DNA of 64,000 bases from B1SED10-225 sp964501415 (lineage in GTDB: Bacteria; Bacillota_I; Bacilli_A; Izemoplasmatales; Izemoplasmataceae): NCBI GenBank assembly GCA_964501415.1, contig CAZCSL010000005.1, positions 1-64,000 of the forward strand. Reading direction: 5' to 3'. Position 1 is the first letter of the stretch. Each line of letters begins with the position of its first letter. Both the position numbers and the translations under genes were made by a program. This document shows, piece by piece, positions 41,710 to 50,460 of the stretch. The notes below the pieces were generated by a model. The model worked only from the letters and a program-made list of their open reading frames with translations, did not search any database and had not been told where the DNA came from.

Positions 41710-43266
41710 TTAATTTCTAGGTACATCTATGTTTGTAGAACCATTGGTTGTTTGATACGTAATTTGGTCTAATCGAAAGCTTCTATCACTATTGACGTAA
41801 TCTAAATTACCATTGGTCGAACGCATTTCAACCTCTTTAAAATATACGTCCTCAAATTCAATACGGCCATTCGTGGTCCGTGCGTAAAGCGTATGCCCAC
41901 CAGAAGAAGCATCGTTGATATTTTCCAAAGTAATTCTACCATTAGTCGTTCTGACATCAGCGGTAGTATGTGTACTATTAGACAAAATTACATTGCCATT
42001 ACTCGAAGAGGCCTCGAGATCAACGCTGATAGCGTCCTCAGATTGTATCGTCCCATTGGTTGAGTGAAGAGCAAGGTCGTTTGCTTTAATGTCACTGGCC
42101 AAAATGCGCCCGTTGGTTGTCTTAGCATATAATGTGGTTTCCACCTCTAGGCTTGATAGTACCACTCGGCCATTCGTGGTCACGATGTCCACATAGGTTA
42201 AGGAATCAAAATCATCAATGTTAATATCGCCATTTGTAGATTCAACGTCTATGGTTTTTAAATCTATATCATTTGGAATATAGATATATAATACATTATC
42301 CTTGGACAAGAGTGCATCCCAAAAAAATGTAATAACAAACCTTGAAGTACGTTCATTCTCAATAAAGATTGTGTTTGAGGTCTCATCAAATCGAATGGTA
42401 GTATCATAATCTTCAATGACTTCACCCGACACCGTTATTTCAGATTCATCTGTTCTTATAACGTTGATTTCACTATCAAAAATATCAACATCCAAATGCC
42501 AAGCTTGATTGGCTTCAGTAACATGGGTTTCATGATAAGAAGCCATTTCTTGGTTTGCGGCCATAATCTGATGTTGACCTCTAATTAATAATGCTAATCC
42601 TGCTGCGATTACCAAGATTGCACTCAAGCCTTTGATGTTTTGTTTCCACTGATATAACACTGGGCGTTTTTTTAACTGATAACTGATTTTAAACCGTCTC
42701 ATAAAGCGCAATACGACTTTTTTCTTGTCAATGAGAAAAACATTCATATGCCATCGAACCAACCATATGATAAACGCAATTAAGACATCATATAACCAGG
42801 CGGTTAACAATAGCCAAAGGAAAATAACACCCACAATAAATCCCACAAATAAAAACGCATCTAAACCTATTGTTGTAGGATAATTAATGCTAGCTATGAA
42901 GCCTATTAAGCTTCCACCAACCGAAATGATCACCGATATCAAAACCGGCACTAACCATGTAACCACAAAAATATTAAATAAAATCAGCCAAAACATCTGA
43001 AAGAAATTGAACTGTGTGCCTTTTGTATCCTCTGTTGGCTTTTCAACTGTAGCCCTTGGCTTATAGCCATATTCTCTCAAAACGTTTCTAGCAATATCTT
43101 TGGGGTTTTCTAGTTCATCGACAATTTCTTGTTCGGTTTTACCTTCATACATCGTCCCCGTATAGAAACGTTCTTCATAAAATGCGATAATCTCTTTTCT
43201 TTCCTGTTCTTCCAATGGGTTTAAATACGATTCCAACGTCTCAATGAATTTCTTTTTCAACTTCAT
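41710..43266 (-). CDS. HAAS-domain / DUF4097 membrane protein with nine TNG repeats
   Basis: 518 residues. An N-terminal HAAS/DUF1700 domain (about 1-75, with EEQERKEIIAFYEERF) is followed by four to five membrane segments (about 90-245) and an extracytoplasmic DUF4097 beta-solenoid. From about residue 341 the motif (S/T)(S/T)NG(R/D/N/T) recurs nine times at 19-24-residue spacing (ESTNGDI, VTTNGRV, KTTNGRI, HSTNGTI, SSSNGNV and so on). PadR-HAAS-DUF4097 pairs are known as envelope-stress modules. The start is ATG 43266 (AGGAG three bases upstream) or TTG 43260 (better spacing). Overlaps padR by 26 bp. Confidence 0.88.
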   Translation of the reverse strand: MKLKKKFIETLESYLNPLEEQERKEIIAFYEERFYTGTMYEGKTEQEIVDELENPKDIARNVLREYGYKPRATVEKPTEDTKGTQFNFFQMFWLILFNIFVVTWLVPVLISVIISVGGSLIGFIASINYPTTIGLDAFLFVGFIVGVIFLWLLLTAWLYDVLIAFIIWLVRWHMNVFLIDKKKVVLRFMRRFKISYQLKKRPVLYQWKQNIKGLSAILVIAAGLALLIRGQHQIMAANQEMASYHETHVTEANQAWHLDVDIFDSEINVIRTDESEITVSGEVIEDYDTTIRFDETSNTIFIENERTSRFVITFFWDALLSKDNVLYIYIPNDIDLKTIDVESTNGDINIDDFDSLTYVDIVTTNGRVVLSSLEVETTLYAKTTNGRILASDIKANDLALHSTNGTIQSEDAISVDLEASSSNGNVILSNSTHTTADVRTTNGRITLENINDASSGGHTLYARTTNGRIEFEDVYFKEVEMRSTNGNLDYVNSDRSFRLDQITYQTTNGSTNIDVPRN

Positions 43267-43573
43267 TCACTCCTATCAAATGATTTACACTTTTTTCAAA
43301 AGACTTCCACCCTTTGCGTAAACTAACTAAATGGGTTTTGCCTTCCTCAGTAATCTTAAAAAACTTTCGAGCCGGACCATGAACAGAGGGTTTTAAATAG
43401 GTGGATAAATAATTTTTTTTAACCAACCTCCGTAATACGGGATATATCGTACTCTCCGAGATGCCTAAAACACCGTTGACGGACTGGTATATATAATAGC
43501 CATACGTCTCTTCATGATCGATAATACTAAGTACACAAAGCTCTAACACACCTTTTTTTAGTTGTGCATCCAT
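43241..43573 (-). CDS. PadR-family transcriptional regulator
   Basis: 110 residues, the short PadR form with winged helix: KKGVLELCVLSIIDHEETYGYYI (about 6-28), then SESTIYPVLRRLVKKNYL recognition region, HGPARKFFKITEEGK wing. It controls its own operon, which includes the HAAS/DUF4097 gene that overlaps it by 26 bp, probably through the TGTAT/ATACA palindrome over the -10 box. GAGGTGG precedes the ATG. Confidence 0.93.
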   Translation of the reverse strand: MDAQLKKGVLELCVLSIIDHEETYGYYIYQSVNGVLGISESTIYPVLRRLVKKNYLSTYLKPSVHGPARKFFKITEEGKTHLVSLRKGWKSFEKSVNHLIGVNEVEKEIH

Positions 43574-43596
43574 AAAACCACCTCACTACTATATAT

Positions 43597-43612
43597 TGTA
43601 TAGTACCATACA
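43597..43612. promoter_or_regulatory. Probable PadR operator
   Basis: TGTATAGTACCATACA: outer arms TGTAT and ATACA with GTAC at the centre, overlapping the -10 box. PadR operators commonly use such ATAC/GTAT dyads. Confidence 0.6.
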
Positions 43613-43628
43613 TAATATAAGTTGTAAA
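43600..43628 (-). promoter_or_regulatory. Promoter of padR-DUF4097
   Basis: TTTACA (43623-43628), 17-bp spacer, TACTAT (43600-43605); the operator dyad covers the -10. Confidence 0.6.
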
Positions 43629-43629
43629 C

Positions 43630-43661
43630 AAAAAAAAGCTGAAAATTAATAATTTTCAGCT
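43630..43661 (-). terminator. Rho-independent terminator after pyk
   Basis: Perfect 12-bp inverted repeat AGCTGAAAATTA and its complement (43637-43648 and 43650-43661) followed by eight T on the minus strand. Confidence 0.92.
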
Positions 43662-43670
43662 CCATAAAAG

Positions 43671-45095
43671 TTAAGCATCTACAATTCTTAGTGAGTTGGT
43701 TGTCGTGCCTAGTGGGAAACCGCCTGTAATGACCACACGACCACCACTTGAAAGCAATTTTTCTTTTCTAACATATTCAAGCGCTCTTTTAATCAGATCC
43801 TCGGTATCGTTTTCCAGTTTGAATACAACCGCATAAACACCATGATTTAAAGCTAATGAGCGAGCCTTTTGTTTCGTTGGCACCAAAGCCAAAATCATCG
43901 TATTCGGTCTGTTTTTGGAGATTAATCTTGCCGTTGTACCACTAACTGAAGGGGCGATAACTAAATTTGCATTGCCTTGAAGGACGGTTCGAGCAGCACT
44001 CATGGCAATATTTGCAGAAATATCTTGATGGGAGTGTCTATTCGCGCGATCAATCAAATCAATACGTTTAATTTCTTTTTCTATTCTTTTGGCAATATTG
44101 CGCATGATATCTACAGACTCTACAGGATACTTCCCAATCGCGCTTTCACCACTTAACATAATGGCATCGGTGCCATCTAAAATCGAGTTGGCAACATCAG
44201 AAACTTCTGCACGGGTTGGTTTAGGGTTTTCCTGCATGCTTTCTAGCATCTGAGTAGCGGTAATCGTCACTTTGCCACGCTCATGACAGCGAGCGATTAT
44301 ATCTTTTTGAATGACAGGGACTTCTTCTGGAGGCACTTCTACACCTAAATCACCTCTGGCTATCATAACACCATCAGCCTCATCGATAATATCGTCAATG
44401 TTGTTAACGCCTTCTTGATTCTCAATCTTAGCAATGATTTGAATCTTTTTATCACACGTTTTTTGAATTAACTTTTTAATTGCTGTAACATCCGAGCGTC
44501 TTCTAACAAAGCTAGCGGCGATAAAATCAATGTTGTTTTTACAAGCCCATTGAATATCTGCTTCATCTTTATCTGATATAAAATCGAGTTTCAGTTCCAC
44601 ACCCGGTACATTGATGCCTCTACGGTCTTTGATGGTATGCGTGTTAAAAGCGACGGCCTTAATCGTTTTATTGGATTTATCAACCTCGGTAATCTTTAAA
44701 CTGAGATAACCATCATCCACCACAATAATGCCTCCCACAGCAACATCATCATAAAGCTGTGGATAAGTAACGCTAAACTTTGTCTCATCGCCTTCTATTT
44801 CATCCATGTAAATCGTAATCTCAGTGCCGACTTTGATATGTGCCGAACCGCCTTTGAACTTATGGGTCCTAATCTCTGGGCCTTTCGTATCTAACAAGCT
44901 TGCGACATTACAATTCAATTCATCGTTTAACTCTAGCATAGTGTCTAAACGCTTCTTGTGTTCTTCATAATTCGAATGAGAAAAGTTCAGGCGCATCACA
45001 TCCATACCAGCCAAAATCAGCTTTCTCATCATCGCTTTTGACTCTGTTGCAGGACCAATGGTACATACAATTTTTGTTTGATTAAACGGTATCAT
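43671..45095 (-). CDS. pyk: Pyruvate kinase
   Basis: Converts phosphoenolpyruvate and ADP to pyruvate and ATP, the last step of glycolysis. 474 residues: the standard three-domain form, without the extra C-terminal PEP-utiliser domain found in Bacillus Pyk. Visible: KIVCTIGPATES at the start, RLNFSHSNYEEH (K+ and ATP contacts), IARGDLGVEVPPEEVP and TATQMLESM signature. Overlaps pfkA by 14 bp, with AGGAGGG before the ATG, so the two are coupled. Confidence 0.97.
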   Translation of the reverse strand: MIPFNQTKIVCTIGPATESKAMMRKLILAGMDVMRLNFSHSNYEEHKKRLDTMLELNDELNCNVASLLDTKGPEIRTHKFKGGSAHIKVGTEITIYMDEIEGDETKFSVTYPQLYDDVAVGGIIVVDDGYLSLKITEVDKSNKTIKAVAFNTHTIKDRRGINVPGVELKLDFISDKDEADIQWACKNNIDFIAASFVRRRSDVTAIKKLIQKTCDKKIQIIAKIENQEGVNNIDDIIDEADGVMIARGDLGVEVPPEEVPVIQKDIIARCHERGKVTITATQMLESMQENPKPTRAEVSDVANSILDGTDAIMLSGESAIGKYPVESVDIMRNIAKRIEKEIKRIDLIDRANRHSHQDISANIAMSAARTVLQGNANLVIAPSVSGTTARLISKNRPNTMILALVPTKQKARSLALNHGVYAVVFKLENDTEDLIKRALEYVRKEKLLSSGGRVVITGGFPLGTTTNSLRIVDA

Positions 45096-46065
45096 CTTTG
45101 CCCTCCTCAGTACTCAACTTACCAAACAAACCATAACGTTTTGAAGGTAATTCTTTTTTAGCGGTTAAAGCTTCATCAAATGAAACAGCCACCACGTCTT
45201 TTCGGTGTAAAGCAATAATCTTATTACCCGTCGATTCACTGAGTAAATAAACGGCTTTCTCAGCCATTTCTATAGCAATAACACGATCAAAAGCTTGTGG
45301 ATTGCCTCCGCGTTGAACGTGTCCCAAAACCGTAGCTCTGGTTTCATGAGTCGTTGCTTTTTCAATTTGTTTAGCCAGTTCAAACACATCGGTCATTCTC
45401 TCAGTGACAACGACGATAGCATGCCTTTTATTGCGATCAAATGATTGTTTGACCGCTTTGATGGTTTTATCTTTATCAAACCCCGTCTCCGGTGTAATAA
45501 TAAACTCTGAACCACAAGCAATACCGGCATAAAGAGCTAAATCACCACAGTGTCGGCCCATTACCTCAACAACGCTACAGCGCTGATGAGAAAACGATGT
45601 ATCGCGTAGTTTGTCTATCGATTCAACTGCGGTATCCAATGCAGTGAAAAAGCCTATAGTGTAGTCGGTAGCGGCGATATCATTATCAATAGTTGCAGGC
45701 AACCCTATGGTTTTAATGCCTGCATCAGCCAAAACCTTTGCCCCTCTAAAAGAACCATCACCACCTAGTACAATCAAACCATCGATACTACGGCTTTTTA
45801 AATTCTGTACGGCTTTTTTTTGCGTATCAGCTTCTTTGAATTGAGGATATCGTGCACTACCCAATATCGTTCCTCCACGATTGATAATGCGTGTAACGTC
45901 TTTTCTTGTCATACGAAATAGATTATCTTCACATAAACCTTTAAACCCATCTCTTACGCCATAAGGGGTAATACCATAATGAAAAGCACTTCTTACTACG
46001 GCTCTAATGGCAGCGTTCATGCCTGGAGCATCGCCGCCGGATGTCAATACTGCTATATTTTTCAT
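45082..46065 (-). CDS. pfkA: ATP-dependent 6-phosphofructokinase
   Basis: Committing step of glycolysis. 327 residues, bacterial A-type. GGDAPGMNAAIRAVVRSA (11-28) and GGDGSFRGA bind ATP (the Gly-Asp-Gly marks ATP, not pyrophosphate, use). PATIDNDIAATDYTIGF carries the catalytic Asp; MGRHCGDLALYAG and GHVQRGGNP bind fructose 6-phosphate. The usual GYQGL-like effector region reads YGVRDGFKGL. Has its own extended -10 promoter and is coupled to pyk. Confidence 0.97.
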   Translation of the reverse strand: MKNIAVLTSGGDAPGMNAAIRAVVRSAFHYGITPYGVRDGFKGLCEDNLFRMTRKDVTRIINRGGTILGSARYPQFKEADTQKKAVQNLKSRSIDGLIVLGGDGSFRGAKVLADAGIKTIGLPATIDNDIAATDYTIGFFTALDTAVESIDKLRDTSFSHQRCSVVEVMGRHCGDLALYAGIACGSEFIITPETGFDKDKTIKAVKQSFDRNKRHAIVVVTERMTDVFELAKQIEKATTHETRATVLGHVQRGGNPQAFDRVIAIEMAEKAVYLLSESTGNKIIALHRKDVVAVSFDEALTAKKELPSKRYGLFGKLSTEEGKDDTV

Positions 46066-46084
46066 AATCTGTCTCCTTATCTAA

Positions 46085-46090
46085 ATTATA
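46085..46090 (-). promoter_or_regulatory. Extended -10 promoter of pfkA-pyk
   Basis: TATAAT preceded by TGG, 20 bp upstream of pfkA; -35 is weak (TTTAAT at 46108-46113). Confidence 0.55.
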
Positions 46091-46108
46091 CCAAAAGCAT
46101 CCTGTTTA

Positions 46109-49078
46109 TTAAACGTGTAATCGTTTTACCGAATTTGCAATTAACTGATGTTTATCTTCTTTAATTTGTATCTTTCCACTAATCTTATAAAAACCATCTT
46201 TCTTAAGACTAAAATCGAGTCCTTCATAAACATCTGGGAAACACACCACTTCTACCGATGTGATGCGGTCTTCCAAAGTCAAAAATGCCATTTTTTTGCC
46301 TTGTTTTGTTGTAATCTCCTTTACAGCTCCCAATAGACCACCAAGATGAACAAAACGATTGTTTGGCATGGTTAGAATCATGTTTGGCCAAGACATCTTT
46401 TCATCTTTCATCAAAACCTCGAAATCCTTAAACCGATCATAAGCAATATTGAAACCGATCGCTTGATACTCAACTTGTCTTAAGGTTTCTTGATTAAATT
46501 CTTTATAATCTTGAAAAATAAATTCCTCTAGGGCCAAACTTTTTTCATACTCCAAAAAATCCAATAGTGGCTCAAGATTATTTAACATCTTATTTCGATT
46601 AATGCCAAACTCATCACAAGCGCCACTTTTAATCAACATTTCATAATGTCTTTTATTAAACACGCCTTTGGTATCCTTGACAAACGATACAAAGGATTTA
46701 AATGAGATATTATTCTTGATATCCAAATACGCCACAATGGTTTGTTTTCCCAAATACTTAATTCCGTTCAAAGGATAATATAATGCATTTTTAGATAACG
46801 TGAAGACCTCAGATGAATGTTTTACAGAAGGTTTTTGTAGAACCAGCCCGTGTTCATGTAATTCTTGCATATAAAGTCGCATCAAGCGGTCATTATTTAA
46901 GGCATTTTGCATTAAAACCGACAAGAATACAGCCGGATAATTTGCCTTTAAATATGCCATCCAATAGGCTATCATCGCGTAAGCTACTGAGTGGGATTTA
47001 TTAAAGCCATAGTCCGCAAATTTGACAATGTAATCATAAATTTTATTGGCTAATTCATGCGATTTCCCAGCTTTTTTAGCCGAATCAACAAAGTGCTTCC
47101 TTTCAGCCTTTAAAACCTCGCCATCTTTTTTACTTATCGCTCTTCTTAACAAATCTGCTTCAACTAATGTGTAGTTAGCAAACTGAACCGCGATGGCCAT
47201 AATCTGTTCTTGATAGAGTAAAATCCCTTGGGTCGGGGCTAAAATTTTATCCACCGTTTTAGCAATCGGTTGAATGCTTTGTTGTTTTTGGCGGCGTTTT
47301 AGAAAAACGGGGATTTGTTCCATGGGTCCAGGTCTATAAAGCGCTAAAACAGTGACAATGTCATCAAAAGATTGAATTTTTAAGCGCTTGATTAATGTTC
47401 GCATCCCCGATGATTCAAGCTGAAACAATCCAGTCGTACTTTTTTCTCTAAGAAAGCTAAAGGTTTTTCTATCATTTAAAGGTATTTTGCTGACATCTAT
47501 TTTTCTGTTATAAACCTCATATATACGCTCAATTGTCGTTTCAATCATGGAAAGGTTACGTAATCCCAAAATATCCATTTTTAAAAGGCCCATATCCTCT
47601 AAATCACTTTGTTCATATTGCGTTTGATAAAGCGTGTTTAAACCTTCTTGAATAGCGGTGTACTCTATCAGAGGTTTCTCTGATAATATCACCCCTGCTG
47701 CATGCGTTGATACATGTCTAGGTAATGATTCTATGTTTTTAGCGCTGTATAACCACCGTTTAATGTTATCATCGTTCTTTATACGGTTTTTAACATCAGC
47801 ATCGTTATCGATCATGGTGCTAATATCGGTATATGGCTTCATTTTTCTCAAAATTTCATCGATATATTTCGCTTCAATATCTAATACCCTTGCGGTATCA
47901 CGCAAAGCACTTTTTGACAAAAAAGTTCCAAACGTACAAATTAAAGCGACATACTTACTCCCATACTTATCTTTTAAGTATTTGATGACTTGATCGCGTT
48001 TGTGATCAGGAAAATCAATATCTATATCCGGCATCGTTTTTCTTGCTTTGTTTAAAAAGCGCTCAAATAGTAGTCCATTTGCAATCGGATCAATTGCTGT
48101 AATACCCAAAGCATAAGCAACCAAGCTCCCAGGAGCACTACCCCGTCCGGGTCCAACTAATATGTTGTTTTGTTTAGCATACTTTACTACATCCCAAATA
48201 ATCAAAAAATAATCGTTAAAGCCCAAATCATCAATGGTTTTTAACTCTTTTTGTAGCCTTGATTGATAAGTTTCTATATCGACTTTTTGATTTTCTATAC
48301 GTCTAGATAATCCTTTTTGACTAAGAGCCATTAAATATCTTTTTGTATCGATATCATTTGGGGTCTTAAATCTTGGTAATGTAGCCTTTTTAAACGTTAA
48401 GGTTAAACCGTGCGCCTTCAAAAACTTGAGATTTTCAGCATTTTTATTACTGTTTTTCGATGTTAAAGCCATTGGGCGAACATAAGGCTTTGATTGTAAT
48501 ACTTTACAAAGTGTTTGATAAGTGGCTATATCACTTTCACTGTGCATAACGGTTTTAACAAGTTCTACTTTTGGCATTTTAAAGGGTAAGGTTTGACTTT
48601 GTTTATCAATACCCAAATAAACATTAGAATTGCTTTTCCGTAGCATTTCTACCCAAACTTCCAATGCCTTAGACAGGCCTTCTTGGTCTAATTCACGCCA
48701 TTCCCCGGTTGTTGAATCGATTACAATGCTGGTCCCCTGAATATGTTCTTTGAACCCATCAAAAGCCAAAACTTTATGGATACTTTGTAAAGAGGCTAAC
48801 TTTAGTAAATTTTGGTATCCTTGTTGATTTTGAGCATAACATACAAGATTTAATGTTTCGTTTTTATAAAGAGGCTCAAGTTTGACTTGAAGACCAATGA
48901 CAGGCTTTAAATCATGTTTAGTCGCTAAATGGTAGAACTTGTAGAAGCCGTGGCTATTTTTATCTGTCAAAACAACATGATCTTCATCATGTGTTTTTGC
49001 ATAATCAATTATATCTTGAAGCTTTAACAAGGATCCTGAAAAGCTATAGGCACTTTCGATAAATAGATTTGTAGGCAC
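46109..49078 (-). CDS. dnaE: DNA polymerase III alpha subunit, DnaE type
   Basis: 989 residues, at the short end for DnaE. Catalytic acidic motif PDIDIDFPDHKRD (about 347-359), GPGRGSAPGSLVAYALG just before it, FADYGFNKSHSVAYAMIAYW, a C-terminal OB-fold (about 900-985). The N-terminal PHP domain is degenerate: the usual HxH motif reads LFIESAYS and LTDH reads LTDK, so metal binding and proofreading by this domain are not expected. In low-GC Gram-positives DnaE extends primers on the lagging strand alongside PolC. Start is GTG with GAGGTGG upstream. Located next to pfkA-pyk as in Bacillus. Confidence 0.95.
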   Translation of the reverse strand: MPTNLFIESAYSFSGSLLKLQDIIDYAKTHDEDHVVLTDKNSHGFYKFYHLATKHDLKPVIGLQVKLEPLYKNETLNLVCYAQNQQGYQNLLKLASLQSIHKVLAFDGFKEHIQGTSIVIDSTTGEWRELDQEGLSKALEVWVEMLRKSNSNVYLGIDKQSQTLPFKMPKVELVKTVMHSESDIATYQTLCKVLQSKPYVRPMALTSKNSNKNAENLKFLKAHGLTLTFKKATLPRFKTPNDIDTKRYLMALSQKGLSRRIENQKVDIETYQSRLQKELKTIDDLGFNDYFLIIWDVVKYAKQNNILVGPGRGSAPGSLVAYALGITAIDPIANGLLFERFLNKARKTMPDIDIDFPDHKRDQVIKYLKDKYGSKYVALICTFGTFLSKSALRDTARVLDIEAKYIDEILRKMKPYTDISTMIDNDADVKNRIKNDDNIKRWLYSAKNIESLPRHVSTHAAGVILSEKPLIEYTAIQEGLNTLYQTQYEQSDLEDMGLLKMDILGLRNLSMIETTIERIYEVYNRKIDVSKIPLNDRKTFSFLREKSTTGLFQLESSGMRTLIKRLKIQSFDDIVTVLALYRPGPMEQIPVFLKRRQKQQSIQPIAKTVDKILAPTQGILLYQEQIMAIAVQFANYTLVEADLLRRAISKKDGEVLKAERKHFVDSAKKAGKSHELANKIYDYIVKFADYGFNKSHSVAYAMIAYWMAYLKANYPAVFLSVLMQNALNNDRLMRLYMQELHEHGLVLQKPSVKHSSEVFTLSKNALYYPLNGIKYLGKQTIVAYLDIKNNISFKSFVSFVKDTKGVFNKRHYEMLIKSGACDEFGINRNKMLNNLEPLLDFLEYEKSLALEEFIFQDYKEFNQETLRQVEYQAIGFNIAYDRFKDFEVLMKDEKMSWPNMILTMPNNRFVHLGGLLGAVKEITTKQGKKMAFLTLEDRITSVEVVCFPDVYEGLDFSLKKDGFYKISGKIQIKEDKHQLIANSVKRLHV

Positions 49079-49100
49079 GACACCACCTCGCTTATTAAAA

Positions 49101-49106
49101 ATTATA
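49101..49106 (-). promoter_or_regulatory. Extended -10 promoter of dnaE
   Basis: TATAAT preceded by TGT, 22 bp upstream of the GTG start; no -35 recognised. Confidence 0.45.
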
Positions 49107-49116
49107 ACACAACCCT

Positions 49117-49150
49117 AAAAAAATAGCGTGAGCTTTTCGAAGCTCACGCT
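49117..49150 (-). terminator. Rho-independent terminator after the anchored repeat-protein gene
   Basis: AGCGTGAGCTT/AAGCTCACGCT stem (49125-49135 and 49140-49150), then ATTTTTTT on the minus strand; the TGA stop codon lies in the first arm. Confidence 0.93.
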
Positions 49151-50394
49151 TTCTTAAAACGCTTTTTATACAATCCGAATAACGTTATGCTACCCAGCAT
49201 TATCAGCGTTGCAATAATGCCTATTTCCAGACTCAATAGTTGTTCTTTCATGGTAACTTCATCGGTCAAAAGATCGAATTCTATCGTTTGTTTAAAATCA
49301 TCAATACCATGAAGCTCTAATCTATATGTACCACCAGAATCAATCACGTAACCTGATTCAATCTCTTGGTCGTTTAGCTTCATATCACCCATTAAGTTTA
49401 CGATTAGAGGCGTTGTTTTCAAATCTTTCTCAAACGCTTCTAAATCATTTTTAATGGTAAACTCAAACGTTTTTTCGTAATCGTTTAATCCAATAACTTT
49501 TAGTTTATGATTCCCAATTTGATCAATTTTATCGCCACTAGCATAGACCTCATCATTTAAAAACAGTTGACCGTAATCATAGCTTATACTAAGAGATTCA
49601 TAATAGGTTTTAGAATCCTTTAAACCTTCTATTTTAGGTTCAATGATGAAATCGGTCTCTTCTGGGGGTGTCTTCAACGTATAATATCCTGGGTATTCAA
49701 TGGTGTGTACGCCCTTATCTATACGTTCATCATTTAATAAGGCTTCATTGAAAAGCGTCAATTCTAATGGCCCTTGATACGTTTTAGATTCTATTTTAAA
49801 ATCGCTTGCAGTATATTTCTCAGCCTCTTGATCAAATGCCAACCCGTAGCCTTCTATGCCTGATTTCTTCAAAAATAAGTATTCACTCTCCTGTTCAGAT
49901 ATATATAAGGGTTGATCAAATATGTGGGTCTCAAATAGTTCATTTTGCTTGTAAAAATAAAACTTTGTCTTTGTGTTTGATAAATTATTTTCCTCTTTCG
50001 GAACCTCACGTTGCACAATCAAAGTATCCTCTAAAGCAAATACTTTTTGAACCACCGAGTAATCATAATCATCATAAACTAGTTTCATGTGGACATCATT
50101 ATTAGCATCCAATATCAAAAGATACGGTTCACTTATCATGTGATTATTTTCCCTATAGTGAGCTTCACCGGTTACAATATAATAATCACCCGCGTAATAA
50201 TGCGCGCCAAACATCATCGGTTTCGTTCCATCGCCAAGATAATAGGTTGTTTCCGGTTCATCTTGGTGTGTAACTTGAATACGTCTTTCTTCCAAATCGT
50301 GATTGTAGCTTACGGTGTAAGGACTATCTGCGAACAGTACCGTTTGAAACATTAACATAATAAATGCAAAAAAGAAAAAGACAATTAACTTCAT
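49144..50394 (-). CDS. Secreted, C-terminally anchored protein with three similar domains, unknown function
   Basis: 416 residues. Signal peptide (1-22, KLIVFFFFAFIMLMFQ) with likely cleavage near LFADS. Residues 25-195 form a beta-rich region without recognised family. Three related units of 50-65 residues follow (about 202-253, 254-317, 318-375); each has a block like LFLNDEVYASGDKID / MKLNDQEIESGYVID followed by Gly-aromatic-x-Leu (GYYTL, GNHKL, GTYRL) and a GLNDYEKTFEF / GIDDFKQTIEF ending. A membrane helix (about 388-408) and basic tail KKRFKKA close it. Likely an Ig-like surface protein. GAGGAGGT precedes the ATG. Confidence 0.75.
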   Translation of the reverse strand: MKLIVFFFFAFIMLMFQTVLFADSPYTVSYNHDLEERRIQVTHQDEPETTYYLGDGTKPMMFGAHYYAGDYYIVTGEAHYRENNHMISEPYLLILDANNDVHMKLVYDDYDYSVVQKVFALEDTLIVQREVPKEENNLSNTKTKFYFYKQNELFETHIFDQPLYISEQESEYLFLKKSGIEGYGLAFDQEAEKYTASDFKIESKTYQGPLELTLFNEALLNDERIDKGVHTIEYPGYYTLKTPPEETDFIIEPKIEGLKDSKTYYESLSISYDYGQLFLNDEVYASGDKIDQIGNHKLKVIGLNDYEKTFEFTIKNDLEAFEKDLKTTPLIVNLMGDMKLNDQEIESGYVIDSGGTYRLELHGIDDFKQTIEFDLLTDEVTMKEQLLSLEIGIIATLIMLGSITLFGLYKKRFKKA

Positions 50395-50460
50395 CGTATT
50401 ACCTCCTCACTCTGATAATACGCATGACATTGTCTTTTTCTTTTATTTTTTTAAAAATCG

